Positions 1 to 12,487 of a stretch of 64,000 nucleotides of DNA are shown piece by piece. Positions within the stretch are counted from its first letter, which is position 1. Every line of letters begins with the position of its first letter. The notes beneath the pieces are model-generated. The model did not search any database. It was not told the DNA's origin and worked only from the letters and a program-made list of their open reading frames with translations. The position numbers were made by a program, and so were the translations under genes. This stretch comes from Sacculina carcini (taxonomy: Eukaryota; Arthropoda; Thecostraca; Sacculinidae), in the NCBI GenBank assembly GCA_916048095.2, contig OU696591.1, forward strand, positions 448,501 through 512,500, written 5' to 3'.

Positions 1-521
1 ATTCGCTCTCATGTCCGACCATTACTTCGGCACTTGTCGATTCCTCCATTCTCCACCAGTGAACGATTCCTCACAGATTACGAACCAGTATATTAGAGGA
101 CAATTGGGGATCCCGTTCTCTAAATGCACCAGTAGCATTGAGGGGAGTCAATCTATATCTCAAGGGAAAATGCTGTTTGTTTCTAAGCACAGTGGCATGA
201 ACAATTATCAATAGCTGGTGAAGAAGAGTATAAATCACACCATTGACAACTGGCTGTCACTATCGTGTCATTGCCGTGGGTGTGTATGTGTGTGTGTGTG
301 TGTGAGCTAACCGAGTGGTTAATACCGTGAGAACCACGCTACCATACACACAAACATACATACATGCACACACACAGTCTACACTTGCACTGCGTGCAAT
401 GCGGTCGGTTTTTGTGGCGCGCATTCGGCGTGGCATTTGCGGCGCACTTGATACAATTACGACGCGCCACACCGCTCACCAACGTCGCCGCTCCACTATG
501 TGACTGGTTTTCTCAACCTCC

Positions 522-594
<73 letters not shown>

Positions 595-1006
595 TGTGTG
601 CGCTGAACCACACTTAAACGGGTGCTATCCTCCCACACTCCCACACACACACATATATATACGAGACACGCATTATTAGTGATTGAGCGAGCAAGCATAT
701 GCACTAGACAGACAGACATACAGATGGAGAGACAGAGAGAGAGAGAGAGAGCGTGGGAGAGCAGCAACAGAAAGAGTAAGAGAGCAGAGACACACACAAG
801 TATCAGCCGGGTTAATGCAATTTGGCATTGCAACGCTGATTAATGAATATACACACACACATACACACATGCTGAAAAAGGGAACATATAGTGATGGACG
901 GGCAGTGTATCGGTGATATCGCTACTAACAGATACTAGAAAAGTCAGAACTGTAGCAGCCAGCTTGTCGTCAAATTGTCTACCAACTAACACGGTGTCAA
1001 CCACTT

Positions 1007-1068
<62 letters not shown>

Positions 1069-1105
1069 TACACAGACATACAAACGCGGACATACATGGA
1101 TAGAT
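1..1105. repeat. Simple-repeat-rich intergenic block
   Basis: No gene is supported here. The block contains (TG)n near 283-304, a long (TG)n at about 524-600, (GA)n at about 733-751 and (CA)n at about 1010-1062, separated by short unique stretches. Open frames here mostly read Cys-Val or His-Thr repeats and are artefacts of the dinucleotide runs. A 67-codon frame at 11-214 has no recognisable domain. Confidence 0.8.
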
Positions 1106-1859
1106 AAGTTGGCAGGCAGAGTTAGGGAAGATAGCGTGTCTTAGTGAAGAGCATGGGTCAATATTTAATTGACGAATATACTCAATTACAGTAGATTATT
1201 TTTCAATTCCCCCCACATGATTTCACAGAAACATGAAAACATATCGTAGGATAAAAGTAATTATAAGATGGATATATATCATGACATCATAAGATGCAAC
1301 AACAACAACAACAACATATATTTAATATAGCGCACATATTTATACACAGACGCGAAAAAGACAACCGACAGGAACATCACAGCGAGCAGGGAGTAGGTGC
1401 AAATAGAAAAATGAAAACACGTTTGCAAACTAGAACATGCTAGATGGCCGTTGGCTATCAGATAGCTCAACCACCCTTGAAATGCTGTTCCTTTCCTGGT
1501 TTAACGAAAACATAATCTACATAACACAGCACTCACACCAAATATACAAGATCTCCTAAACTAACGATCTCAAGCTCAAAATAATAAATCAGTCATTTGT
1601 TATGAAATACCAGAGACATGGTATGAGTCTACAACGATGCTCCAGCCATGTGTGGGAAATTCCCCACTATCGAGGAATGTGGAGTTATCAGTCGGGAACT
1701 TAAAGGTCGGACAGAAAAACAATTATGTGTATGTGTTTTTATTATATTATAAAAACAGTATAACATTACATTATTGTGTGTGTGTGTTTTTAAGTACTCC
1801 TAGGAAGCATATAGAGCACGTACGCTTAGAGTACGCCTAAAAGCTTCTAGAAAAAAGGT
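1106..1859. other. AT-rich intergenic stretch with a LINE/SINE-like 3' end
   Basis: No gene seen. At about 1296-1365 there is a (CAA)n run followed by a short AGCGCACATATTTATA-like segment. Read on the minus strand this resembles a retroposon 3' end (GCGCTATA-type terminus with a (GTT)n tail). Similar termini recur elsewhere in the window (47,020; 48,970; 57,475). Confidence 0.4.
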
Positions 1860-2065
1860 ATTGAACACACACAAACACAGACACACAGACAGACAGACAC
1901 TCATATGGACACACAGACAGACAGACACACAAACACACAGACACACAGGTGTGCGAGTACAACATGCACGTGTTAGAGGCAGTATGATGAGCTACTGCCG
2001 TCTGCGTCAATGCCTTCGCTGACGTCAATCACTGACACACAGACACACAGACAGACAGACACACA
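1860..2065. repeat. (CAGACACA)-type microsatellite
   Basis: Imperfect runs of CAGA and CACA repeats, with an interrupting unique stretch at about 1948-2034. Confidence 0.75.
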
Positions 2066-2066
2066 G

Positions 2067-2293
2067 CACTGGCGGAACCAGAGAGGGGACTCAGGGGGCT
2101 GAAGCCCCCAAAATGTTTCCATCAAATCCTCATAACCAAGAGATTCACTAAAAGAAGTTAAGAAAAAATATATTTCTGTAGAATTTGTTGATATAAGTAT
2201 GACCACAAAGACGTTGCATAATGATACATGACTGATTGTCCCCAAAATTAATGCAGCCCTCCTGAAATTGCACTCTGGATCCGCCACAGACAG
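2067..2293. mobile_element. hAT-type MITE (GGCGGATCCAG family), copy 1
   Basis: The left end reads CACTGGCGGAACCAGAG and the right end reads CTGGATCCGCCACAG, which are near-perfect inverted termini of the CAGTGGCGGATCC type typical of non-autonomous hAT elements. The interior shares phrases with 12,170-12,270 and 26,773-26,952 (for example TAGAATTTGTTGATATAAG and TTGCATAATGATACATG). It sits in a CAGA/CACA microsatellite, so the target duplication cannot be read with confidence. Confidence 0.6.
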
Positions 2294-3495
2294 ACAGACA
2301 AGAATCAATCATTGCGGCGATCCAGCCAGCTTGCTTGAGAAAATGCTCGGTGCGTCACTGCAACACAGCAGCTACCGTTATTACGCACGACAATGCCAGT
2401 GTACTGTTGCTGGTGTCAAAGACGGCGCCGACCTGCAACACTCAATAAACATCTGCCAGGTAATATATTGATGTTGACCGCACTGGCTCCCGTCATATAA
2501 TTGAAATGAGCGCGTCCTGTTCACTGGGACAGCACAAACATCACACACTATGTGAGGTCCTATGGCCCCTCGGAAAGCAATGACTGGGGCCTTCGTTATA
2601 AATACAACACCTTTATAATAGAGATCCGACTTTGGGAAAATGCAGTGCTATGATAAAGTTCAATATCACGTATGAGGCAACGGGGCTCCTCAACACTCGG
2701 GCTCCCGGCCGGGGGGTTCAAGGGCTGCTACGACCCTGGTGGGGGTGTATATACCCCACCCTCCCGTTCTACGCTCATGATCGTACACAATACAACTGTG
2801 ATTACAATTGTGTCATCAAACAGGCCGCGTAATATTTCGGTAACAGTTCGTGCCATGACATCATGTACGCCCCCACCGCCGTCGCAAAAAACCCACGTCA
2901 CAAAATTTCCACAAGCATGCAATGCAATTTCAGCGATGACGTCACAAGAAGTCAGGCTGGCTGGCAAGGAGACGTGGAAGTCTCACAAAAATCACAATTG
3001 TTTCCGCTAATAAAATTGATTCTCAACTGTGTGTGATATATGTAAAATTACATGCGATAATTATTCAGTATTATTCATATTAATTAGTATTAACATTTAT
3101 AATTCAGTGTTGTTAAAATCATTGCTAGAACGTGATATACATGACTGCATGCATCTTGATCATCGAAATATAGAAAGGCCCAAACAAGGTAAAAAAAATT
3201 CCCACGTATAATGAGAATTTCACCTCTATAAGGGTGGCTACCCATTGAAATGTCACTGGATACATGCTTAAAATGAACTAATTCTACAAAATAGTCCAAA
3301 ATTCCCATATTATTTGAAAATAGAATAACATTTTGGGGTTTTTGACAACATATTTGGGCATTTTTCGTCGCATAATAAGAACATAAAACGCCAACAATTA
3401 TCACATAAAATTCCCAACTCTACTACAACTCTCGTACCTATCACATACTGCCATATATTGTCACGCACGACTGATAATTTGAATCACAACAATCA
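2294..3495. other. Intergenic stretch with a dispersed repeat
   Basis: No gene supported. The segment around 2650-2730 (ACGGGGCTCCTCAACACTC, then a G-rich stretch) is similar to 26,645-26,720, so it belongs to a dispersed repeat of unknown class. The segment at 2735-2762 contains a GGGGGTGTATATACCCC palindrome. The rest is AT-rich with no recognisable feature. Confidence 0.45.
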
Positions 3496-3497
3496 AA

Positions 3498-3915
3498 TGT
3501 GTGTGTGTGTGTGTGTGTGTTAGTGTGTGTGTTAGTGTGTGTGTTAGTGTGTGTTAGTGTGTGTGTTAGTGTGTGTGCTAGTGTGTGTGTGCTAGTGTGT
3601 GTGTTAGTGTGTGTGTGTGTTAGTGTGTGAATGTGTGTGTATTAGTGTGTGTGTGTGTGTTAGTGTGTGTGTTAGTGTGTTAGTGTGTGTATGTGTGTGT
3701 GTGTTAGTATGTGTGTTAGTGTGTGTATGTGTGTTAGTGTGTGTGTGTGTGAGTGTGTGTATGTGTGTGTATGTGTTAGTGTGTGTGTGTTAGTGTGTGT
3801 CAGTGTGTGTTAGTGTGTGTTAGTGTGCGTATGTGTGTGTTAGTGTGTGTGTGTGTGTGTGTTAGTGTGTGTGTGTGTGTTAGTCTGTATTAGTGTGTGT
3901 GTGTGCTAGTGTGTG

Positions 3916-3994
<79 letters not shown>

Positions 3995-4017
3995 GTGTGT
4001 ATTAGTGTGTGTGTTAG
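3498..4017. repeat. (GTGTTAGT)n-type compound microsatellite, left part
   Basis: About 520 bp of TG repeats punctuated by TTAG (GTGTGTTAGTGTGT and variants), with a long pure (GT)n at about 3924-3991. The same repeat resumes at 5379 after the retroelement fragment, so the two blocks were probably one array before insertion. Confidence 0.85.
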
Positions 4018-5378
4018 TTTTTTTTTTTACACGTACACATGTATTTACAATCAGGTATTCATTTTATAATAATGTAAAATTAAGCACGCACAAATGGGCG
4101 CGTTGTATATGCGAGTCAGTTCGGCGACCCGGTGATGGTTGCGGCGTTGCCGCGCACGACCGCCAGGCTGACCCGCTCTCTGAGCCAGGCCGTCTCGCGT
4201 GGCTCTCCCGAACGCTCTGTGATTCGACGACCGATGATCTTGATTAGGTCGTCAAATGTGGACCCCAGCACGCCGGTAGTTTCGATGGCCAGCGGTGCGA
4301 AGTCATACCGCTGGCTCAAGTCCGAGTAGCGTCGTTTCTTCGTCTCCTCGGCCGCCCGAGCCGCTGCCCCGGGAGCGACTGCACCCTCCAACAGGTGTGC
4401 ACTGCTGAAGGTGTTGGTGCACGTCACGTCCCAGACGAGCGATTTGCCGCGCCGGAAGGGAAAGATGGTGATCCCGTCCGGGCGGCGGCCGTCGCCTCTG
4501 TTCAGACCACGAGGTTCCAGCACTGCCGCGACTCCTGCCGACGCCAAACTGCGATGAACGATGTCGTTCAGGGCAGTATGACGCGGCAGTCGGCCGACGT
4601 TGTGGCAGCACGACAGACTGTGGTGGCCCCATCGGTCGGTCGTTGAGCCGCAGCGGCACCTGTGCGGCTGCTGGATGGCGGCTCCCAGGCGCAGCGCCAC
4701 GCCGACGCGAACGGCTTCGTCGGGCAGCAGCAGGCCGAGGCTGGAGATCGGAAGGGCGGACAACCAGGCGCCGCTATGGGGTGCGGCCGCAGCCAGAAGG
4801 CGAGCTCGGTCGACCTGGTTTGCTCTCTGGAGCAGACTGTTCAGGCGGTGCTCTGACGCACTCGTGTCGAGGTGGCGCTGAGTGAGGGACTCGGGCACAT
4901 TTTGCTGGCTGAAAGCCGGGCACATTCTGCTCACAAACTCCTCCACGGGGGGCGCCGGGAGAACAGGTCTGTCACCGCGTTGGCGGTCAATTATATGACT
5001 GACCAGGTCCCCAGCGGCCTCCATTGAGGCGATATGAGCAGGCAGCGCCACGTCAATCAGCCGCCTAGCCCCGATGCCACCCAGACGGACGGGCAGCGCC
5101 GCTTGCTCCCATTGGTCGTCGTCCAGGTCGACGTTACAGCAGCTGCCGATGGCCGATCGGAGGCTCTCGTCGATGGTGACGAGCTGAGAGGTCGCCCTGT
5201 ACACTGGGGCTGCTCTCATCAGGTACATGGCCCGCGGCACCGACGCGTATCTGCTCAGGAAGAATAGCGCCGGGTGCGAACCGATGTTGGTGGTGCGCCT
5301 GATGAGCAGCTCCAGTTGGTGATGGATGTTGTCCAGGGCTGCCGGTATGCCTCCGGACTCGAGGGGTGCGCCCAGAAG
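4018..5378 (-). mobile_element. 5'-truncated non-LTR retroelement fragment inside a microsatellite
   Basis: A GC-rich insert with sharp edges inside the GTGTTAGT microsatellite. On the minus strand the 3' end is an 11-A run (T-run at 4018-4028) directly against the repeat. The reading frame is open from the 5' junction near 5378 down to the stop at 4116, so the copy is 5'-truncated. The size (about 1.36 kb), poly(A) end and truncation fit target-primed reverse transcription. A target duplication cannot be recognised because the target is a repeat. Confidence 0.75.
4116..5378 (-). pseudogene. C-terminal part of a reverse transcriptase polyprotein with zinc-binding and PD-(D/E)XK-like motifs
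   Basis: The open frame runs from the 5' truncation; about 46 codons upstream of 5240 are also open and read as the post-catalytic RT/thumb region (LLGAPLESGG..., then SRYASVPRAMYLMRAAPVY). In the 374 residues counted from 5240, a cluster C195-x-C197, H206/H207, C211-C212 and H221 looks like a CCHC-type zinc motif. It is followed by R253-P-D255 and W270-D271, which resemble a PD-(D/E)XK nuclease core. A zinc motif followed by a C-terminal nuclease is the layout of R2-type restriction-like endonuclease LINEs, so I infer that group or a related one. The catalytic RT motif is missing, so the copy is dead. Base composition is far more GC-rich than the flanks. Confidence 0.6.
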
Positions 5379-5898
5379 TGTTAGTGTGTGTTAGTGTATG
5401 TTAGTGTGTGTGTGTCAGTGTGTGTTAATGTTAGTATGTGTGTGTGTTACTGTGTGTTAGTGTGTGTGTGTGTGTGTGTGTTAGTGTGTGTTAGTGTGTG
5501 TGTTAGTGTGTGTTAGTGTGTGTTAGTGTATGTGTGTTAGTGTGTGTTAGTGTGTGTTAGTATGTGTTAGTGTGTGTTAGTGTGCGTCAGTGTGTGTTAG
5601 TGTGTGTTAGTGTGTGTGTGTGTGTTAGTGTGTGTTAGTGTGTGTGTGTGTTAGTCTGTATTAGTGTGTGTGTGTGTGTGTGTGTTAGTGTGTGTTAGTG
5701 TGTGTCAGTGTGTGTTAGTGTGTGTTAGTGTGTGTTAGTGTGTGTTAGTGTGTGTGTTAGTGTGTGTTAGTGTGTGTGTGTGTGTTAGTGTGTGTGTGTG
5801 TGTGTGTTAGTGTGTGTGTTAGTGTGTGTGTTAGTGTGTGTGTGTCAGTGTGTGTGTTAGTGTGTGTGTTAGTGTGTGTGTGTGTGTTAGTGTGTGTG

Positions 5899-5943
<45 letters not shown>

Positions 5944-5998
5944 GTGTGTGTGTCAATGTGTGTGTGTTAGTGTGTGTGTGTGTGTTAGTGTGTGTGCG
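5379..5998. repeat. (GTGTTAGT)n-type compound microsatellite, right part
   Basis: About 620 bp of TGTGTTAG-type repeats, a continuation of 3498-4017 on the other side of the retroelement fragment. It ends in (GT)n with scattered TTAG and TCAG units. Confidence 0.85.
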
Positions 5999-6112
5999 GT
6001 AAAAACAGTATTGTGAGTAGAGTAGAGTGGTTAGTAATACAGTAGAGTGACTGTATTGCTTGTTGTGACCCGAGGCTGTCAAGAAGCTGAAGCGTTCTCA
6101 TCACACGCGCGC

Positions 6113-6167
<55 letters not shown>

Positions 6168-7518
6168 CTGGGAACTGACTGTGGTGTGCCCTCGGGGTGA
6201 TGTTTCTTTCTCCCACACACACACACACACATACACACACAAACACCACCTGCGTGTTAGCGTCGCAGTAAACATCAAGAAGCACCAGTCTTGTCAATCA
6301 TCAACCAAGAAAACACCCACACACAAACACACACACTGACACACACAGATAGATATAGAGACACACAGACACACAGAGGCGGACCACATAAGATTGATGC
6401 ACAAGTACTAAAGTGGCGCGGTCGACATGATATTGTGCAGTTATGAACTCAATTACACGGGATACTTCTACTTTTACACGAGTATTAGCCAACAGTCTCC
6501 TGTGATATCCGTTCAAGTATCGTATGATTTGCAAGCGACATTGTTTTGTTTACCGGTAAATATATTTGTATTATATATATGTGGTTGTTGCAAGAAAGGT
6601 GTACAAAATATATTTATACATCTGAAAATCTGAGGAGAAAAATCTGGAAAAAATTAACTCGTTTTCTAAATTTTGCAGAAATAAAGAACTTGATATAATT
6701 TTAGCACGTGAAATGTTATTTTCGGTAAAATATCTTAGCCCGGAATCAAAACAGGTAATTAAAAAAAAACACTATTTGTGCGTGTTTGTGCATAATGTAT
6801 AATGGATAATTATTGAATGAGTCATGTGACCACGCCAGCCAAACCACACACACATACGCACACACGCACGCACACACACGCACACAGGCACGCAGACACA
6901 CACACACACACACACGCTCACAGGCACTTGTATAATACGATCATGAGGTCGCCATCACACTAGAAATGTCACGATGGTATTGGCCAATATAACCACTCTA
7001 TCTATCTATCTGTTTCGGCATTAATATCTGATATATTATAGGAGTATTTCTAATAGCACGTGTACAAGCACATGAGCAAAATAAGCAGCTATGTTGTCAT
7101 GAAATAAACAGCACATTTATATGCACGCACAAAAATTGAACTCATTTTAATCCAATTAACCTTGATTAAATTTATTAGAATAAATTTAAGACCATGCTTG
7201 ATAATGAAATTGATAAATGCGGATGAATTATTATGTGGAGAAAACCAGCGACGCGGTGCGCAAGGTTTGTCTCAAATATGTGCTAAAATAAAATATAAAT
7301 TACTCAAGAATTCTACACATGATTTTTACTCACTATGTAATTACATTAATATGTATATTTTCCAGCTACAAAGTCATATTATCCAGCAGTTATTCTTTTT
7401 AGCTGGGTGGTTGTAATCATATTCTCACCGACGTGCTCAGCATTATTAGACATAAAAGTCACAACACACACTGTTTTATAATGCACCTTTTTATCATGAC
7501 CACGTGAGAAATCAGTGT

Positions 7519-7565
<47 letters not shown>

Positions 7566-8295
7566 TATTTCACGGTTCGGATATGTATAGTCATTATCTC
7601 AACGGTAGTTCACACACACACACACACAGGTGGTGTGAGCGAGAGAGACGACAAGAGATACACAAACACAGAAACAAGAACAATCACACAACGAACACAC
7701 ATCACACGCACACACACACACACACGTATGTAGACAAATTCGCAGATCCGTGTGTGTGTGTGTGTGTGTATGTGTGATGCGTCATATGGTGACGAGATTG
7801 GCGCACATGACAATATTCGTGAGAGACAGTCCACGGTAATATCATACACTGATCGACAAGCAGACAAAAAGTGCACCATCACACACACACTGACATACAC
7901 TGACACACACTGACATACACACTGAGACACACATACACACACACACACACACTGACACACACACACACCCACTGACACACACACACTGAGACACACATAC
8001 ACGCGAGAATATAAGTTTGATTAGGTCAAATCTAGCTGGTTTTTTCGGCCACATTTAGACTATCAATTGTTCTGCGCTAGTTAATTTGGCTATAATAAAT
8101 ATTAGAAATATGATCGGGATTATGAATGTTAAGAATATGATTTATCACTGACATGATGGCAGCATGTTGTCCATTTTGGCCCAGTCATATTAAAATTGCA
8201 GCTTCAATTTCTGAGCGAAAATGTTTCACAAATCCGTGCACGAGAGGTGATATTTTGATAACTCACATCTCGGAGCTTCGCCTCGTCTTGACTGC
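5999..8295. other. Intergenic block with many (CA)n/(TG)n tracts
   Basis: No gene supported. (TG)n tracts lie at about 6110-6168, 7519-7563 and 7751-7775. (CA)n tracts lie at about 6212-6241, 6846-6916, 7611-7629, 7708-7726 and 7880-8002, the last with CACTGACACACA units. Unique AT-rich DNA between them (6420-6840, 6940-7500) shows no motif I recognise. Confidence 0.7.
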
Positions 8296-8303
8296 ACTTA
8301 ATA

Positions 8304-8641
8304 CAGTGGTTCCCAACCTTTTTCAGCTTGTTACCCAATTTAGCATCCCATATTACGCATGCTACCCCTATGTTACTGTACATGTTACTCTAAGCATTCA
8401 CACACACACACGCACGCGTGCACACACAACTATATATAACACGCCATATGAGCAATACAATATCCACACAATGCAAACAATAAACATAATATGCTAAGTT
8501 AACATTAATCCCAATACAAGGTACCGCAATGTTTTCTTGAATTTCAGAATTCATAACATTTTCCTGTCACCCCTACATTACACCCGAACAATTGCTAAAT
8601 TACCCCTAGGGGGTAATTTACCCCCAGGTTGGGAACCACTG
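8304..8641. mobile_element. hAT/Charlie-type MITE with 8-bp target duplication
   Basis: The element begins CAGTGGTTCCCAACC and ends GGTTGGGAACCACTG, a perfect 15-bp terminal inverted repeat of the classical CAGTGGTTC hAT type. It is flanked on both sides by ACTTAATA (8296-8303 and 8642-8649), a perfect 8-bp target site duplication, as expected for hAT transposition. It is 338 bp long with no coding capacity and contains a short (CA)n at about 8398-8426. Confidence 0.9.
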
Positions 8642-8649
8642 ACTTAATA

Positions 8650-9884
8650 AGTACTGAAACTTTGATAAATTTCACTCTCACATCAATCTGCTATATATCC
8701 ACCATCATTTCTACCTGATCGAACCATTTATGTCGTTTTGTCATATATTTAGCTTATGTAACTGTTGTCCTCTGTGCCTCTATTGAACAAGTACGTGACA
8801 TATATCATGTATTTTATTTTATTAATCCATTCAGTCGGCAGTTGTGATTTTCTCTAGTATACTGAGAATAATTGTGATGTTCTAACCTACTGTCCTATTC
8901 ATCACAAAACTTCTCATCAACAAAATGAAAGCCAGCCTCCAACACACGCGTGTGTAATGTGAACACAATATAATCTGGCGTGTTAGAATAATACTCAATA
9001 CTTGTGATATAACCAACGTATCATTACTTGTATATGCACTGGCAGACCCAGAGGGGGGCTGAACCAATGCCACCTAGATACAAGGCCGTTTCACGATTTT
9101 GTGACGTCACAGCGTTCGGCCAACGTCGGTGCAGTGTGTATGTGTTGCGGTGCACTGTTAGTTGATATTATGCGTACGCCAGTGCATTATTTTCACAAAT
9201 ACTCCCAGTTTTAAATGAAACCTTGCATTTAGAAGCTGTATAATGCTTAACAATTCTTTTTACAACCTAATACAAACAAAATTTAGGAGGTTTACGATCA
9301 TGTATTGTACCAAGCGTGCGAATTAACAACAAGAAAACGGTCAAATATAGAAGCCAATATGACATGTTTCATTAATTGCTTGCCACAGTGAATTCAGACA
9401 CGGGCACGCTATTTAATTCATCATTCACAACATGCTGCAGCCCATCAACATGTCGACAAAAACGTGTTTACACACTTCACGAATACAACATTGCGAAATA
9501 CAAAGCCAATAACTGAGCATAAATTCCAGCATTGACAAACAACAATAAATGTGATGGTTAATTATGCTTAAATATCACATAGAACAGCGGTCCGAAACAT
9601 GCGCTAATTATCCGCTCATAGATATTGTAAGTGTGTTTGTAAGTGTTGGTTTGTCAATTGTAAGTGTCGCTAAGTGGGGAACTAAAGGTCGGATAGAAGG
9701 ACAAATGCGTGTTTTTATCAATCCGAAATCTTTCATTTTCGCTTATATCGACTTCCTGACATTAAATTTGTTCGAACCACTGGATTCATAAGATTTCTCA
9801 GCGGTGCCAAGAAATCAATGAATTGACACGCTTTCACATGAGAATATTGAATAATCGATCTTAAAGCAAATCCATGGGCAATAT
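8650..9884. other. Intergenic stretch, fragment of a GGCGGATCCAG-type repeat
   Basis: No gene supported. A fragment at about 9037-9100 (GGCAGACCCAGAGGGGGGCTGA, then ATGCCACCTAGATACAAGG) shares phrases with 12,130-12,175 on the opposite strand, so it is a dispersed-repeat fragment. The remainder is AT-rich without a recognisable feature. Confidence 0.4.
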
Positions 9885-10088
9885 TCACTCTATATCAACG
9901 ATAATGGCACACGCAGATATACACCATACCACACCATATCACTCATCAACGATAATGACACACGCAGATATACACCATATCACACATTAACACCATATCA
10001 CACATTAACACCATATCACACATTAACACCATATCGCACATTAACACCATATCACAAATTACCACCATATCACAAATAAACACCATAT
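9885..10088. repeat. ACACCATATCACACATTA minisatellite
   Basis: About six copies of an 18-bp unit (ACACCATATCACACATTA and variants) at about 9979-10,088. They are preceded by a duplicated segment containing ATCAACGATAATG and CACACGCAGATATACACC at about 9895-9975. Confidence 0.75.
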
Positions 10089-10765
10089 CAGAAATCAGAA
10101 ATCAGAAATGTATTGCCACTTTATACAACAAAGTATTGGCATGGATGAAAATATACATACAAATCACACAATGTACACACAAATGGAAATGCATCATAAA
10201 TAAACTTGGGCTCACAGCGGAATAAGACAAACAAGACTCACACAAAAACACGTATACTACAGAAAAACGAATAATATCGGTGTGGGCTCAAGAATCTATG
10301 TACACATCCAAAAGATATTTATATGATTTGCTGCTGAAAGATTTATAGGAGCTGGAAGATGTAATTGAACGCGGAAGTTTATTGAACAGACGGGGGGCAA
10401 TGTATTGAAAGGATTTGGAAGACCATGATGATTCGGAAACTGCTCGGGGTTCTAGAAGGGCACTAGATGATCGAGTGTTAGTGTTGTGTGAGACTGGCAC
10501 TACCAGCTCCTTCAGATAGGGTGGAGGGTAGGGGGAGTTGATCAATTTGAAAGTGAGACAGCATATTTTGTGTTGGGTCATATATTTAAAAGGAAGCCAT
10601 CTCAATGTTTTTAGGTATCGAGAGGTGGGATGACGGATAGGAAGTCTGAAAACAAAACGGCACGATTGGTTGAGAATAGATTGGAAGGAAGAAATGTCTT
10701 TTTTTGGTAGAGAATAAAACGAAGAGGAGCAATAATTGAGATGGGGGAAAATAAAAGCATTAATT
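10089..10765 (-). mobile_element. L2/CR1-like LINE 3' fragment
   Basis: On the minus strand an open frame runs from about 10,765 to the stop near 10,288. It reads as the C-terminal part of a Jockey/CR1/L2-type reverse transcriptase: PHLNYCSSSFYSLP, then LRWLPFKYMTQHKICCLTFK, then PPYLKEL, then IAPRLFNKLPRSI. These match the conserved post-RT pattern of L2-like elements as I remember it. The 3' end at about 10,089-10,110 carries a short ATTTCTG tandem tail, as in CR1/L2-type LINEs. The copy is 5'-truncated and inactive. Confidence 0.75.
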
Positions 10766-12080
10766 AGAGCAATGGAGGAACGAGGAACGAGGAAATATCA
10801 CACATTAACGCACAATTTGCACGCATCAACATTTACATATATATTATTGTATATTGGCATGTCTTGTTTGATAGCTGTCATCCATTTCTTTCGGAGCACC
10901 TCCTCTTTCGGTGAACAGAAAACGCTCACTTTGGAGCCACTATTGTAGTTGTCTTTGCACCCGGACACATCACTTATCTGGCATGTTTCCTGAACAACAT
11001 AATAACAAAATATTGATACACTATACTTGGGGTACCTTTTGAACCTTTGAACCTTTGAACTTTGAACCTTTACCTTTTGAACTTTTGAACCTTATCAACC
11101 TTTTGATGGTTCCATACCACCAATGTATTGTCCGATATGGTTCAATACCCGCGACTTACTTGACTGTTCAAATAATTATCACCAATCCTATCATAATTTG
11201 CCAGTTTGTCTTCCAGATCCACGAATATTGCAATCGCTTGAATTTACTGTAATTTAGATACGGATTACTAGGAAATAGCCAATGATAAATTTGTTATTTT
11301 ATTATTATTTGAGTTATTTTATTCACTTTGTTACTTTTAATATTATTATAGCTATTGCTAATTTATAGCGGTATCCAGATATTTAATCCCATATCTCCGA
11401 CCTTTGATTCCCATTCCACCAAGGGGTATGGATTCTCCCGGCTAATAACCACTGGACTAAACAATCACAACGCAATACCTGCTTTTTCAAACAATGGGAG
11501 TAAGAATCGTAAGATGTAATAGATAATGTCATTATTAAGATATAAAATGCAGCGCATAAAATGATCAAATATTTCAAAAAGATTGAAGCATATCTTAACT
11601 AATTCAACAAAATCAGGTTCAACGGAAGAGATAAATGAGTGAGCATTTATTGACTTACCTTTCACTCCGAAAGGTGAAATTCTCCGGAATACACCAATCT
11701 AATAATACTTGAAGTAAACTTGCGGGAAACACTACAACACTGCTTAAAGTATGATAGAAGCAACAGCGAATGCAAACGCTCAATGCCACTACAATTGTGA
11801 ACGCAATACTAACATAAACACGTCGAACCAACTACGCTGCACTGAAAATATAATGCGCACAACGCCACAAATAATTATCACAGCGAACACACGTACAATC
11901 GCAAAACGCGCAACGCCACAAATACACACAACACCACAAACACGCGCTCACAACGAACTGACAACGCTACACTGACAACGAACTGATCACGTGATCAGCG
12001 ATGCAGCGTCAGCGTTTCAATGGTTTGTAGCTGAGTCATTAGCATCGGTTTATAGATGAGTCATAGCAAGATGTGATACC
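10766..12080. other. Intergenic stretch with a CTTTGAAC tandem run
   Basis: No gene supported. A run of CTTTGAAC-type repeats lies at about 11,035-11,092. A CAC/ACAA-rich segment at 11,750-11,990 has no recognisable coding content. Confidence 0.55.
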
Positions 12081-12084
12081 CAGG

Positions 12085-12275
12085 TAGCGTTAGGACGGAC
12101 GAGCTGACGTAACACCCCCCATGGGGAGGGGATGGAAGGGCCTTGTATCTAGGTGGCGTTGGCTGAACCCCCCCCCCCCCCAATGTTTCCATCAAGCTCT
12201 CATAACCATGAGATTCACTAAAAGAGTAAAAATATATTTCTGTAGAATTTGTTGATATAAGCATTATCGTAAAGC
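12085..12275. mobile_element. GGCGGATCCAG-type MITE fragment, copy 2
   Basis: The segment shares ATGTTTCCATCAA, ATAACCATGAGATTCACTAAAAG and ATATTTCTGTAGAATTTG phrases with 2110-2195. The outer termini are not preserved; a poly-C run (about 12,169-12,182) and a CACCCAACGCCACC-like edge replace them. It is probably a degraded or rearranged copy. Confidence 0.5.
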
Positions 12276-12436
12276 ATACGGTCACATCATTGTGTGTATA
12301 AATGTGTGTATATACACACCGTACATTCTGCATAACGTTATTCAGCTGCATACACTAATGTGTCTGATGTGGATGAGGTTTGGTTCTCATCCCGCTCACC
12401 ACAAACACTGACATCTCACAGAGTTGACCACACGTC

Positions 12437-12487
<51 letters not shown>

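Noticed and set aside
286-345. A second tRNA-like SINE (CCGAGTGGTTAATACCG resembles an A box)
   Set aside because: No B box follows at the expected distance.
364-1107. Open frames encoding Cys-Val and His-Thr repeats (also near 3,611; 5,764; 21,676; 36,524; 43,290; 44,312)
   Set aside because: They are translations of (TG)n/(CA)n microsatellites in several frames at once, with no domain or codon bias.
4303-4885. Plus and minus frames overlapping the retroelement fragment at 4,116-5,378
   Set aside because: They are GC-driven alternative frames of the RT C-terminal coding sequence.
3498-5998. TTAG-containing repeats as interstitial telomere sequence
   Set aside because: The unit is TG-rich with scattered TTAG, not TTAGGG or TTAGG; it is a compound microsatellite.
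8153-8497. 114-codon plus frame as a gene
   Set aside because: It runs into the hAT MITE and its (CA)n; no domain.
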